Shown here one piece after another: positions 8,184 to 17,582 of a DNA stretch of 64,000 nucleotides. The notes below the pieces were generated by a model. That model did not search any database, was not told the origin of the DNA, and saw only the letters and a program-made list of their open reading frames with translations. This DNA is from Lachnospiraceae bacterium (GTDB taxonomy: Bacteria > Bacillota > Clostridia > Lachnospirales > Lachnospiraceae): the NCBI GenBank assembly GCA_017479285.1, contig JAFVCL010000008.1, forward strand, positions 37,240 through 101,239, in the 5' to 3' direction. The stretch's first letter is position 1, and each line of letters opens with the position of its first letter. Both the position numbers and the translations under genes were made by a program.

Positions 8184-9830
8184 ATGAATAGTTTAAGGAA
8201 AAGTGACAAGAGCATATTTTTAAAGGCAGCGGTACTTGCATTGCTGCCTCTTTTAAACTGCATTATATTTTCACTTGTCTCGGGACACGCATCCGGAAGA
8301 ATCTCGCTCCTCGGCTCCACATGGAATGATGAACTTTTTTATTTTAAGCAGGTGGAGGGAATAATAAAGGGCGGCTACCCCTTTGGATATTTTGGCTTTA
8401 ACGAGAGCCATGCGCTTAAGCTTTCATTTGCTGCATGGAGTCCGGTGCTTGCAATTCCCTGGGTGTTTTTCGGCAAAATATTCGGATGGACCTATATATC
8501 CCCCTTTATCTATAATTGTATTTTCTACAGCGCGGCACTTGCGGGACTTGTTTTGCTTACAAAGCCCGATTGGAAAAAAGTATTGTATATTGCCATCGGC
8601 TATTCTCTTTTTGCCTTGAACGCAAGATATATATACAGCTGTATGCCGGAGGTTATAATCTGGAGCGCAATGCTGATCTTTTACGGAACCGCAGCCGGGA
8701 TAAAGGCCGGACAGGGCATCGGAAATACCAAAGGCAAAAACAGCGGTAAAAACAACGGTAAAAACAACGGTAAAAACAATGGAAGATATGCCACGCTTTA
8801 TATCATGAGCGTATTGCTTACGCTTATGAGACCTTATCTTATAGTTATGTTTCTCCTTCCGCTTTCCCTTGCTTTCCTTGAGAAGGGCAGAAAGAGAAAA
8901 GCAGGGCTTCTTGCGGCAGGATGCGGTGCGGGTCTTTTTGCAGTGGTTATATACGCCCTTATAAGCAGATTTCTTACAGCGAAGTATTTTACATCCATCT
9001 ATAATACCGCGTGGCTTCATGCATTTAAGAACGAGGGCTTTGCCGCGGGATTAAGGGAAACGGGAAAGATAATTGCCTCTATCGGCGTTAAATCCCTTGA
9101 TGTATTTTACCGTATAAAGCTTGCCTTTACGGCCCACCAGCCAGACGGAGCTTTTTATCTTCTCCAGATAATGATCATAATAATATTCACAGTCAGCGGA
9201 TTGATTCTCTTCAAAAGGAGGAAAACCCGGGAAGCGCTTGTATGGACCCATTTCGCGCTGGCGGCTTTAGCGCTTTTGCTGGCGGTTATGCTCCTTTACA
9301 AGCCGGTAGAAGGAAGTAAGCATCTTCTTACTTTCATTGTACCGGGAATAATACTTTTACCTTTTATCGGAAAAAAGGAACATGTAAGAATCATTCCAAT
9401 AGCGGTGGTTTGTATTATCCTCCTCTATGTCAAGCTTCCGGGATACGGGGACTTTGTTCTTCCTCACGGGGACAGTAAAACCGTGGAAAGCTTTGAATAC
9501 TGGGAGGAATGCTTTGACAGGGAGTTGGTTCTGGATAAGGGAAAAAAGCCTTCGTATGACAATACCGTTATATGGGTATATAACGACACTGTAAATGAAG
9601 ACGGCGGAGAAACCGTTGTCACATCCGACTGGCAGATGCTCTACGCTGTTCCGGAAGGCTTCGGGATCAATTGCTGTATGGGTGATTATGTTTATGAAAA
9701 CTCCGGCAGTATTAATTCGAAGTACATCTGTACGGTATCGGGGGGAAGGCTTGATGAGATCTTTGCGGGGTCTGAAAGCTGGGTCATGGCCGGACGGAAC
9801 GGAGACCTTGTCCTGTATATAAAAAAATAG
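8184..9830 (+). CDS. GT-C-like polytopic membrane glycosyltransferase
   Basis: 548 residues with about ten membrane helices and a soluble C-terminal region (about residues 430-548). An acidic motif in the first outer loop (STWNDELFYF, near residue 50) is placed like the catalytic Asp/Glu of GT-C enzymes that take sugars from polyprenyl phosphate. It directly follows a GtrB-like gene, so I infer that it uses that enzyme's product to decorate a surface glycan. A Gly-Lys-Asn-Asn repeat sits in a loop at residues 184-199. No close family name is recognised. It is followed after 9 bases by dnaE. Confidence 0.65.
   Translation: MNSLRKSDKSIFLKAAVLALLPLLNCIIFSLVSGHASGRISLLGSTWNDELFYFKQVEGIIKGGYPFGYFGFNESHALKLSFAAWSPVLAIPWVFFGKIFGWTYISPFIYNCIFYSAALAGLVLLTKPDWKKVLYIAIGYSLFALNARYIYSCMPEVIIWSAMLIFYGTAAGIKAGQGIGNTKGKNSGKNNGKNNGKNNGRYATLYIMSVLLTLMRPYLIVMFLLPLSLAFLEKGRKRKAGLLAAGCGAGLFAVVIYALISRFLTAKYFTSIYNTAWLHAFKNEGFAAGLRETGKIIASIGVKSLDVFYRIKLAFTAHQPDGAFYLLQIMIIIIFTVSGLILFKRRKTREALVWTHFALAALALLLAVMLLYKPVEGSKHLLTFIVPGIILLPFIGKKEHVRIIPIAVVCIILLYVKLPGYGDFVLPHGDSKTVESFEYWEECFDRELVLDKGKKPSYDNTVIWVYNDTVNEDGGETVVTSDWQMLYAVPEGFGINCCMGDYVYENSGSINSKYICTVSGGRLDEIFAGSESWVMAGRNGDLVLYIKK
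8733..8780 (+). repeat. Four 12-bp in-frame tandem repeats
   Basis: Four consecutive units of the form GGTAAAAACAAC (first and last with single changes) encode Gly-Lys-Asn-Asn/Ser in a loop of the GT-C-like protein. Because the unit is a multiple of three, copy-number change would alter loop length without breaking the frame. Confidence 0.9.
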
Positions 9831-9839
9831 GGAATATAT

Positions 9840-12800
9840 ATGTCATTTGTACATCTTCATACCCATACGGAGTTTTCTCTGCTTGATGGGTCCAACAAGA
9901 TAAAAGAATATGTAGCAAGGGTTAAGGAACTCGGGATGACTGCCGCGGCGATAACCGATCACGGTGTTATGTATGGGGTGATCGATTTTTACCGCGCCTG
10001 CCGGGATGCAGGGATAAATCCCGTTCTCGGCTGTGAGGTCTATGTTGCGCCCGGATCCCGCTTTGACAAGGAACCGGTACATAGTGATGACAGATATCAT
10101 CACCTTATTTTGCTTGCGGAGAACAATACCGGATATGCAAACCTCTGCAAGATAGTAAGCCGGGGATTTACCGAAGGGTATTATTACAAGCCGAGGGTCG
10201 ACAAAGAGGTATTAAGGCAGTTCCACGAGGGGATAATATGTCTTTCAGCCTGCCTTGCGGGTGAAATCCCGAGAGCAATAACCTCGGGGAGACCCGACCT
10301 CGCCAGAAGGGCAGCGCAGGAATTTTTGGACATTTTCGGAGAGGGAAACTTTTTCCTTGAGATGCAGGATCACGGGATAAGCGCCCAGCAGACTGTAAAT
10401 ATGGAGCTTATGACCATGAGCAGGGAGATGAACATACCGCTTGTGGTAACGAACGATTGCCATTATACCTATGCCCAGGATGCGGATGCGCACGATATAC
10501 TGCTCTGCCTCCAGACCGGAAAGAAGCTCGCCGACCAGGACCGCATGCGCTATGAGGGGGGACAGTACTATGTCAAGTCCGAGGATGAGATGAAGCTGCT
10601 TTTCCCCTATGCCTCGGATGCGGTCGAAAGGACCCAGGAGATAGCTGACAGATGTCATGTCGAGATAGAATTCGGTGTCACAAAGCTGCCGCAATTTGAT
10701 GTACCCGATGGTTATGATGCCTGGACATATCTCAACTATCTTTGCACAAAGGGACTTCATGAAAGATACGGCGAGGATGAGTCGGCTCTCGCGGGAGATA
10801 CCGGACTTACCCTAAGAGAAAGGCTCGATTACGAGCTTGGCGTAATAAAAAGGATGGGGTATGTGGAATACTTCCTCATCGTCTGGGATTTTATAAATTA
10901 TGCAAAGGAGAATGATATTCCCGTGGGCCCGGGAAGGGGATCCGCCGCCGGGTCCATAGTTTCCTATGCGCTTAAGATAACGAATATAGACCCGATAAAA
11001 TACAGTCTCCTCTTTGAGAGATTCTTAAATCCCGAGCGAGTTTCGATGCCTGATATAGATGTGGATTTTTGTTACAACCGACGTCAGGAGGTCATCGACT
11101 ATGTAACGGAAAAATACGGTAAGGAGAAGGTTGTCCAGATCGTTACCTTCGGTACGCTTGCCGCGAAGGGAGTTGTGAGGGATGTTTCAAGGGTAATGGA
11201 TCTTCCTTATTCCTTCGGAGACCGCATAGCGAAGCTTATCCCGAATGAACTCAATATAACCCTCGACAAGGCTCTTGATATGAACCCCGAGCTTAAGGAG
11301 CTGTACGAGACGGATGAGCAGGTCAGGACGGTATACGATATGAGCCGTCGCCTTGAAGGGCTGCCGCGGCATACATCAATGCACGCTGCGGGTGTTGTGA
11401 TATGTCAGAAGGCTGCGGATGAATTCGTACCGCTCTCAAGAGGCTCCGACGGAAGCATCGTAACCCAGTTCACGATGACGACACTTGAGGAGCTTGGACT
11501 TCTTAAGATGGATTTCCTCGGACTCAGAACCCTGACGGTCCTCCACGACGCGGTCAGATTCGTAAAAGAGACCGAAGGGAAGGATATTGACCTCGACGGG
11601 CTTGAGCTTGAGGATCCAAAGGTTTTTGAGGCGCTGTCCAGCGGACACACGGAAGGAATCTTCCAGCTTGAGTCCGCGGGGATGAAGAGCTTTATGAAGG
11701 AGCTCCGTCCGAGGAGTATAGAGGATGTCATCGCGGGTATCTCGCTCTATCGCCCGGGTCCGATGGATTTTATTCCGAAGTATATTGCGGGAAAAAACAA
11801 CGAAGATCGGGTAACCTACGAGACCGAAAAGCTTCGCCCAATCCTTAAGCCGACCTACGGGTGCATCGTCTATCAGGAGCAGGTCATGCAGATCGTCCAG
11901 GATCTTGCGGGATACACATTGGGACACGCTGATCTGGTCCGCCGTGCCATGAGTAAGAAAAAGCAGCATGTCATGGAGGTCGAGAGGGAAAATTTTGTAA
12001 AGGGTGCTTCCGAAAACGGGATAGCTCCGGAAGTCTCAAACCATATCTATGATGAGATGATGGACTTTGCAAAGTACGCATTTAATAAATCCCATGCCGC
12101 CTGCTACGCGGTTGTTGCCTACCAGACAGCGTATTTAAAGCTGTATTACCCCGAGGAGTTTATGGCGGCGCTTATGACCTCGGTCATAGATAACTCCAAA
12201 AAGGTATCTGAGTATATTCTCGTATGCCGCCGGATGGGTATCGAGCTTCTTCCTCCGGATATAAACTACGGTCAGAGCGGTTTCTCGGTTGTGAGGGTAA
12301 AGAACGGGGACGGTACGGAGAAAAAAGCGATAAGATATGCCCTTACAGCTCTTAAATCCGTGGGACAGCCTGTAATCGAAAGACTTGTGGCGGAGAGAAG
12401 GGAAAGAGGAAAATTCAGAGACTTAAAGGATTTCCTCGAGAGAGTATCGGGAGTAGATATAAACAAGAGGGCTATCGAGGCCTTTATAAAGGCTGGGGCG
12501 ATAGACTCACTCGGGGGCTACAGAAGCCAGTATATGATGGTCTATGAAAGCATCCTCGACGGACTTGCCAGGACAAAAAAGAACCAGTTAGCCGGACAGA
12601 TTTCGCTCTTTGATGTTGTAAGCGATGAGGATAAGGAATTCTTTGAGGTAAAGCTTCCGGATATCCCGGAGTATGAACCGGAGATAAAGCTTGCGATGGA
12701 AAAGGAGGTTCTCGGAATATACTTAAGCGGGCATCCTCTTGAAAAATATATAGAAATTATGGATAAATATACCACCGCAAGGAGTTCGGATTTTGCTCTG

Positions 12801-13361
12801 GACGACGAAACGGGCGAGGTGGCGGTAAGGGATCAGTCCCTTGTTACCATCGGCGGTATGGTTACCGGAAAGGTTGTAAAGTACACCAAGAACAACGAGC
12901 CGATGTGCTTTGTGACAGTAGAGGATCTTGTGGGGAGTGTGGAGGTTATCGTATTCCCCAGAAGTTATATGAAATATAATCCGATACTTTCCGAGGATGC
13001 GAAGGTATTCGTAAAAGGACGGGCAAGCGTTGAGGAAGAGAAAAACGCCAAGCTTATCTGTGATGAGATAGTAACCTTCGACGAGGCAAAAGCAGATAAG
13101 GGCGCTTCGGGAAGTAAGGTCACGATCCCGAAAAAAGGACTTTTTTTGCAGTTTGCCACCCCGGACGAGTACCGCGAAAAGGAACAGAAGCTGTTTGAAC
13201 TGATCGCGGATTCCGACGGAAACGACGATGTGATAATCTATATAAAAAATCCGAAGGGAATAAAAGTACTTCCCCCAAACAGAAGAGTATCGGCTGACGA
13301 AGCTCTGAGGGAAAAGCTTGCAGCACAGTTCGGCGAGGAGAATGTGGTGATCCGGGAGTGA
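9840..13361 (+). CDS. dnaE: DNA polymerase III subunit alpha, DnaE type
   Basis: 1173 residues, full length for DnaE. The N-terminal PHP domain begins VHLHTHTEFSLLDGSNKI. The palm has the catalytic pair in MPDIDVDFCYNRR (about residues 403-415) and the third Asp in LKMDFLGLRTLTVL. Finger motifs such as YRPGPMDFIPKYIAGK and YGCIVYQEQVMQI are intact. The C-terminal region has an OB fold (about residues 1000-1065). It replicates DNA as the error-prone or lagging-strand replicase found alongside PolC in Bacillota. It begins 9 bases after a glycosyltransferase stop and may be read through from the glycan operon. A glycan block separates it from pfkA, with which it is often adjacent in related Clostridia. 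Confidence 0.98.
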   Translation: MSFVHLHTHTEFSLLDGSNKIKEYVARVKELGMTAAAITDHGVMYGVIDFYRACRDAGINPVLGCEVYVAPGSRFDKEPVHSDDRYHHLILLAENNTGYANLCKIVSRGFTEGYYYKPRVDKEVLRQFHEGIICLSACLAGEIPRAITSGRPDLARRAAQEFLDIFGEGNFFLEMQDHGISAQQTVNMELMTMSREMNIPLVVTNDCHYTYAQDADAHDILLCLQTGKKLADQDRMRYEGGQYYVKSEDEMKLLFPYASDAVERTQEIADRCHVEIEFGVTKLPQFDVPDGYDAWTYLNYLCTKGLHERYGEDESALAGDTGLTLRERLDYELGVIKRMGYVEYFLIVWDFINYAKENDIPVGPGRGSAAGSIVSYALKITNIDPIKYSLLFERFLNPERVSMPDIDVDFCYNRRQEVIDYVTEKYGKEKVVQIVTFGTLAAKGVVRDVSRVMDLPYSFGDRIAKLIPNELNITLDKALDMNPELKELYETDEQVRTVYDMSRRLEGLPRHTSMHAAGVVICQKAADEFVPLSRGSDGSIVTQFTMTTLEELGLLKMDFLGLRTLTVLHDAVRFVKETEGKDIDLDGLELEDPKVFEALSSGHTEGIFQLESAGMKSFMKELRPRSIEDVIAGISLYRPGPMDFIPKYIAGKNNEDRVTYETEKLRPILKPTYGCIVYQEQVMQIVQDLAGYTLGHADLVRRAMSKKKQHVMEVERENFVKGASENGIAPEVSNHIYDEMMDFAKYAFNKSHAACYAVVAYQTAYLKLYYPEEFMAALMTSVIDNSKKVSEYILVCRRMGIELLPPDINYGQSGFSVVRVKNGDGTEKKAIRYALTALKSVGQPVIERLVAERRERGKFRDLKDFLERVSGVDINKRAIEAFIKAGAIDSLGGYRSQYMMVYESILDGLARTKKNQLAGQISLFDVVSDEDKEFFEVKLPDIPEYEPEIKLAMEKEVLGIYLSGHPLEKYIEIMDKYTTARSSDFALDDETGEVAVRDQSLVTIGGMVTGKVVKYTKNNEPMCFVTVEDLVGSVEVIVFPRSYMKYNPILSEDAKVFVKGRASVEEEKNAKLICDEIVTFDEAKADKGASGSKVTIPKKGLFLQFATPDEYREKEQKLFELIADSDGNDDVIIYIKNPKGIKVLPPNRRVSADEALREKLAAQFGEENVVIRE

Positions 13362-13409
13362 TCGGCATGGATGTTATAAGTAAAACGGAAACGGCAGGAG
13401 AAAACACAG

Positions 13410-14606
13410 ATGGAAAAGCTTGCAATAAACGGCGGTGAGCCTGTAAGAAGGGAAAAGATTTTTTACGGAAGACAGTGGATAACGGAGGAGGATATAGAGG
13501 CGGTAGCCGATGTTTTAAAAGGTCCCCTTATTACCTGTGGTCCGAAGGTATCCGAAGCGGAGAGGCTTCTGGAAAAATATACGGGAGCAAGGCACGCTGT
13601 CGTTGTGTCCAACGGGACGGCGGCTCTGCACTGTGCCTGTCTTGCGGCGGGCATAGGCCCCGGGGATGAGGTGATCACAACGCCCATAACCTTTGCCGCC
13701 AGCGCGAACTGCGCTCTTTACTGCGGGGCAAGACCTGTCTTTGCGGATATAGATCCCGGAACCTACAATATCGACCCTAAAAGTATTGAGGCGCATATTA
13801 CCGATAAGACCAGGGCTGTGGTCGCTGTTGATTTTACCGGACAGGCGGTAAGACTTGATGAGATAAAAGAGGTCTGTGACAGGCACGGGCTCATCCTTAT
13901 AGAGGATGCTGCCCATTCCATCGGAACCTCGTACAAAGGCAGGATGGTAGGCTCCATCGCGGACATCACCACCTTCAGCTTCCACCCCGTAAAGACCGTC
14001 ACTGCGGGAGAAGGCGGCGCTGTCCTTACGAATGACGATGAACTGTACAGGAAGATCGTGCTTGCCCATGCCCACGGGATAACCCATGATGAGGCCGAGA
14101 TGGAGGAGGCTCCCCATGAGGGACCCTGGTATTACGAGGAAATAACCATCGGTTACAACTACCGCATGACTGATTTTCAGGCGGCGCTTCTTATAAGCCA
14201 GATGAGCCGTATCGGGGAGTATAAGGCAAGAAGAAAAGCAATCGTAAAAAAATACGATGAAGCTTTTAAGGATGTTCCGGGGATCATCGTACAAAAGGAG
14301 ATACCTGAGTCGGACACCTGCAGACACCTTTATATAATAAGACTTGACCTTGACAGGCTTACCTGCACGAGAAGGGAATTCTTTGACGCTATGAGCGCGG
14401 AAAATGTACAGTGCCAGATACACTATGTTCCGGTTTATTATTTCCCGTATTACAAGCGCCTCGGATACAGCAGGGGACTTTGTCCCGTGGCGGAGGAGGT
14501 CTACCGGGGGATCATGAGTATTCCTCTTTATCCGAGGCTTACCGATGAGGAAGTGGAGGATACCATAAGGGCGGTAAAGAAGATTGCAGCGGCTTACGCA
14601 AGATAA
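13410..14606 (+). CDS. pseC: PseC-like DegT/DnrJ/EryC1/StrS aminotransferase
   Basis: 398 residues, fold-type I PLP enzyme. The Schiff-base Lys is K195 in SFHPVKTVTAGEGG; EDAAHSIG supplies the Asp that pairs with the pyridine nitrogen. The VVSNGTAALHCACLAAG and ITTPITFAASANCALYCGA blocks closely match PseC, which aminates the 4-keto sugar made by PseB from UDP-GlcNAc on the way to pseudaminic-acid-type or 2,4-diamino sugars. No PseB, PseF, PseG or PseI is in the window, so the end product may simply be a diamino-trideoxyhexose. A GNAT enzyme at 33754-34314 could be the matching N-acetyltransferase. It starts 48 bases after dnaE. Confidence 0.83.
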   Translation: MEKLAINGGEPVRREKIFYGRQWITEEDIEAVADVLKGPLITCGPKVSEAERLLEKYTGARHAVVVSNGTAALHCACLAAGIGPGDEVITTPITFAASANCALYCGARPVFADIDPGTYNIDPKSIEAHITDKTRAVVAVDFTGQAVRLDEIKEVCDRHGLILIEDAAHSIGTSYKGRMVGSIADITTFSFHPVKTVTAGEGGAVLTNDDELYRKIVLAHAHGITHDEAEMEEAPHEGPWYYEEITIGYNYRMTDFQAALLISQMSRIGEYKARRKAIVKKYDEAFKDVPGIIVQKEIPESDTCRHLYIIRLDLDRLTCTRREFFDAMSAENVQCQIHYVPVYYFPYYKRLGYSRGLCPVAEEVYRGIMSIPLYPRLTDEEVEDTIRAVKKIAAAYAR

Positions 14607-14684
14607 CGGTAAGGCAGATTTTTCAGATGCAATAAGCGGTATGTCGCGAGGAACAGGCTGTATAGAATAAGAACGCGACAGGAT

Positions 14685-15827
14685 ATGAAAATGCAGAGAC
14701 AAAAGTATGACAGACTCATAATAGGAGCAGGGATATACGGACTCTACAGCGCAATATACTGTGCAAAAAAGGGTTACAGTGTATGTGTGCTTGAAAAAGA
14801 GCCGGAGGCCTTTACGAGGGCAACCTTCGTTAACCAGGCAAGAGTCCACATGGGTTATCATTACCCGAGGAGCCTTGCGACGGCAATGAAGTCGGCGGGA
14901 TATTTTCGGCGCTTTTGTGAAGACTATGAGTACTGTATAAAAAAAGATTTCAATCAGATATATGCGACAAGCACTAACTTCAGCTGGACGGATGCAAAAC
15001 AGTTTAAAAGCTTTTGCGAGGCGGCAGGTATAAGGTGTGAGGAGATATCCGCATCCAGATTCTTTAAGGAGGGTATGTGCGACGGGGCTTTTCTTACGGA
15101 GGAATACACCTATGATGCAAAGCTCTTAAGAGACGGGATGCTCCTGGAAACCGGAAAATACGGAAATATAGTCCTGAAATATAATTCCGCCGTCACAGCA
15201 ATACACAGAGAAAACGACAGCTACATCGTAACGGATAGCTCGGGATGTGAGTATGAAACGGTTTTTTTGCTCAATGCGACTTATGCATCCGTAAACGAGA
15301 TCATTTCAAAGGTAAATCCGGAAGAATGCTTTGGAATAAAATACGAGCTGTGCGAGATAATATTGTGTGACGTGTCGGATGAGCTTAAAGCCACGGGACT
15401 TACTGTAATGGACGGCCCATTCTTTTCACTTATGCCCTTTGGTCTTACCGGAGATCACAGCCTTACTTCAGTCACCTTTACGCCTCACGATGTCTCGTAT
15501 GACAGAGAGCCCGGTTTTGACTGCCGGAATAAAGCCGGGGAATACTGCAGAAAAGGTGAACTGGGAAACTGCGATTTCTGCTCGTTTAAGCCTGTATCCG
15601 CGTGGGAGTACATGTCGAGACTGGCCAGGAAGTATATTAAGGATGAGTATGGCTTTACATACAAAAAATCCCTCTTTTCAATGAAGCCGATCCTTAAGTC
15701 CTCCGAGGTGGACGACTCGAGACCGACAGCCATAAAGGTTCACAGCGGGGACGGAGAACCGAACTTTATAAGTGTCCTTTCCGGCAAGATAAATACGGTT
15801 TATGATCTTGACGAGTACCTCGGGTGA
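14685..15827 (+). CDS. FAD-dependent oxidoreductase (DAO/DadA-like)
   Basis: 380 residues. A Rossmann GxGxxG motif for FAD (IIGAGIYGLYSA) lies at the N terminus and ends in an acidic residue after the second strand (VLEKE). The rest fits the D-amino-acid-oxidase-like fold, with a GYHYPRS segment near residue 58 and a C-terminal SGKINTVYDLDEYL that may close over FAD. Such enzymes occur now and then in surface-glycan clusters next to DegT aminotransferases, where they are assumed to oxidise an amine or hydroxyl of a sugar or its substituent; no substrate can be named. It sits between an aminotransferase and two GT2 genes. Confidence 0.78.
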   Translation: MKMQRQKYDRLIIGAGIYGLYSAIYCAKKGYSVCVLEKEPEAFTRATFVNQARVHMGYHYPRSLATAMKSAGYFRRFCEDYEYCIKKDFNQIYATSTNFSWTDAKQFKSFCEAAGIRCEEISASRFFKEGMCDGAFLTEEYTYDAKLLRDGMLLETGKYGNIVLKYNSAVTAIHRENDSYIVTDSSGCEYETVFLLNATYASVNEIISKVNPEECFGIKYELCEIILCDVSDELKATGLTVMDGPFFSLMPFGLTGDHSLTSVTFTPHDVSYDREPGFDCRNKAGEYCRKGELGNCDFCSFKPVSAWEYMSRLARKYIKDEYGFTYKKSLFSMKPILKSSEVDDSRPTAIKVHSGDGEPNFISVLSGKINTVYDLDEYLG

Positions 15828-15860
15828 GGAAAATGTAACCGAAAAATAAAAGGTGTCAGC

Positions 15861-16799
15861 ATGGAGAAAAAATTTGTTTCAGTAGTTGTATATCTTTACA
15901 ATGACGAAAAAAATATTGAAGAATTTATAAGCACTGTTCTTCCTGAGGTTCAAAACAGCTTTGAGCATTATGAGGCGATTTTTGTAGATGATAAGAGCGA
16001 TGATAAAACGATCGAAAGGTTAAAGGAAGGTGTTTCTAATGGGAGATACACGGGAATGATCTCCATTGTAAAGATGGAGAATTACCAGGGGCTGGAGGCA
16101 TCTATGAACGCAGGGCGGGATATAGCCATCGGAGATTTTGTCTATGAATTCGATACCTGTATAGTTAATTACGATGCCGGAATGATAACCGAAAGCTTTG
16201 AACTGCTCTCAAAGGGAAACGATATCGTAACCGTCTCCGATTCAAAGGGCGGAAGGCTCTCATCGAGGATGTTTTACGGGATCTTTAACACATACAGCAA
16301 AAGCCACGGGAATATCTGCACGGAGACCTTCAGGATCGTGTCGCGCCGTGCCATAAACAGGATAAAATCCATGGGAGACTATATCCCTTACAGAAAAGCG
16401 GTCTATGCAGCCTGTGGGCTTAACACAAAGAGGCTGTATTATACAGCGACAGGCGGAAAGAAGATAAAGAAGGAAAAACAGACCTATGAGAGGATGACAC
16501 TGGCGATGGATTCATTCATCTACTTTACCAATTTCCTCGAGAGGGTATCGACGATCCTAAGCCTGTTTTTTCTTGTTTCAACAGTGGGGCTGCTTATTTA
16601 TGCACTTGTGGATTATATAAAAAACAAATCTGCTATCGAGGGCTGGACTTCGCTGATCTGCTTTATCTCATTCGGGTTTTTCGGCATTTTCCTGCTTCTT
16701 ACGATATTGCTGAAATATATGTCAACGATGATAAATCTGATATTTAAAAAACAGAATTATCTCGTCTCATCAATTGAGAAGGTTGGTCACGAAAAATAA
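15861..16799 (+). CDS. GT2 glycosyltransferase-like protein with C-terminal membrane helices, atypical metal site
   Basis: 312 residues. The N terminus (VSVVVYLYNDEKNIEEF, then FVDDKSDD) is a GT2 fold, and two C-terminal helices (about residues 228-255 and 263-290) give the DPM1/GtrB layout. The position that normally carries Asp-x-Asp reads YEFDTCIVNYD, with only one Asp, so donor or metal binding may be altered. The QYERM-like catalytic region cannot be assigned with confidence. It overlaps the next GT2 gene by one base (TAATG), so the pair are probably translationally coupled. Confidence 0.75.
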   Translation: MEKKFVSVVVYLYNDEKNIEEFISTVLPEVQNSFEHYEAIFVDDKSDDKTIERLKEGVSNGRYTGMISIVKMENYQGLEASMNAGRDIAIGDFVYEFDTCIVNYDAGMITESFELLSKGNDIVTVSDSKGGRLSSRMFYGIFNTYSKSHGNICTETFRIVSRRAINRIKSMGDYIPYRKAVYAACGLNTKRLYYTATGGKKIKKEKQTYERMTLAMDSFIYFTNFLERVSTILSLFFLVSTVGLLIYALVDYIKNKSAIEGWTSLICFISFGFFGIFLLLTILLKYMSTMINLIFKKQNYLVSSIEKVGHEK

Positions 16800-17542
16800 T
16801 GGATCTGACAATTCTTTTTCCGGTGTTAAACGAACACCTGCGCCTCGAGTCGGGGATTGACAGGTGTGTAAAATATGTAAGGGAGAATGTAAATATCCCC
16901 TGTAAAATGGTAATAATTGATAATGGCTCGGACGATGATACGCCCGAAATCGGAAAGGCGTTAGCTGAAAAATATGAGTATGTCACCTATCTTCGCATCG
17001 AGGAGAGGGGGGTCGGTATAGCCTTTAAAACCGGGGTGGAAAAGGCAGACACCGATATCGTAGGGTATATGGATATCGATCTTTCGACGGATTTAAAATA
17101 TCTTTCCAGGATGATAGATCTGTTTGAGGACAGACCCACCCTGTCCTATGTCAACGGTACGAGATTCAGCAGGACTTCGGATACCAGAGGCCGAAAATGG
17201 TACAGAAAAGTTACCTCAGCGGGACTTGTATTTATCTTGAAGCACTATCTTAAGATGAAGGCGACGGACGCGCTCTGCGGATTTACCTTCCTTCGAACCC
17301 CGGTGGCAAAAAAGCTTGTAAAGGAATGCTCCGATGATAAGGGCTGGTTCTATACGGTGGAGATGCTCCTCCGGGCGGAGAGAGCCGGGCTTGAGATTGA
17401 GGACATGCCGGTAGAATGGATTGAGGACTACAATACGACGGTCAATGTCGGAAGGACGATAAAGAATTATCTTAAGCGGATAAGGATGCTGAAAAGAAGG
17501 TTCAGGGCGGAAGATTCCGCAAAAACTACAGATGAGGAATAA
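16799..17542 (+). CDS. GT2 glycosyltransferase (ALG5/DPM1-like, soluble)
   Basis: 247 residues, consisting of the GT2 domain alone without membrane helices. Motifs: LFPVLNEHLRLESG, IDNGSDDDTPEIG, and a good Asp-x-Asp in GYMDIDLSTDLKY. ALCGFTFLRTPVAKKL and the later YTVEMLLRAERAG resemble polyprenyl-phosphate glucosyltransferases. Its start overlaps the stop of the preceding atypical GT2. One possibility is that the two act as a pair, the first supplying the membrane anchor and this one catalysis; that is inference only. Confidence 0.83.
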   Translation: MDLTILFPVLNEHLRLESGIDRCVKYVRENVNIPCKMVIIDNGSDDDTPEIGKALAEKYEYVTYLRIEERGVGIAFKTGVEKADTDIVGYMDIDLSTDLKYLSRMIDLFEDRPTLSYVNGTRFSRTSDTRGRKWYRKVTSAGLVFILKHYLKMKATDALCGFTFLRTPVAKKLVKECSDDKGWFYTVEMLLRAERAGLEIEDMPVEWIEDYNTTVNVGRTIKNYLKRIRMLKRRFRAEDSAKTTDEE

Positions 17543-17582
17543 AGGACGGTTTTGATTTCAGTTAAAGAGAAGGCGCGGACTT

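Noticed and set aside
13515-14861. A 448-codon open frame on the minus strand
   Set aside because: It lies opposite the PseC-like gene, whose motifs are unmistakable; the antisense translation shows no family features. It is a shadow frame caused by codon bias.
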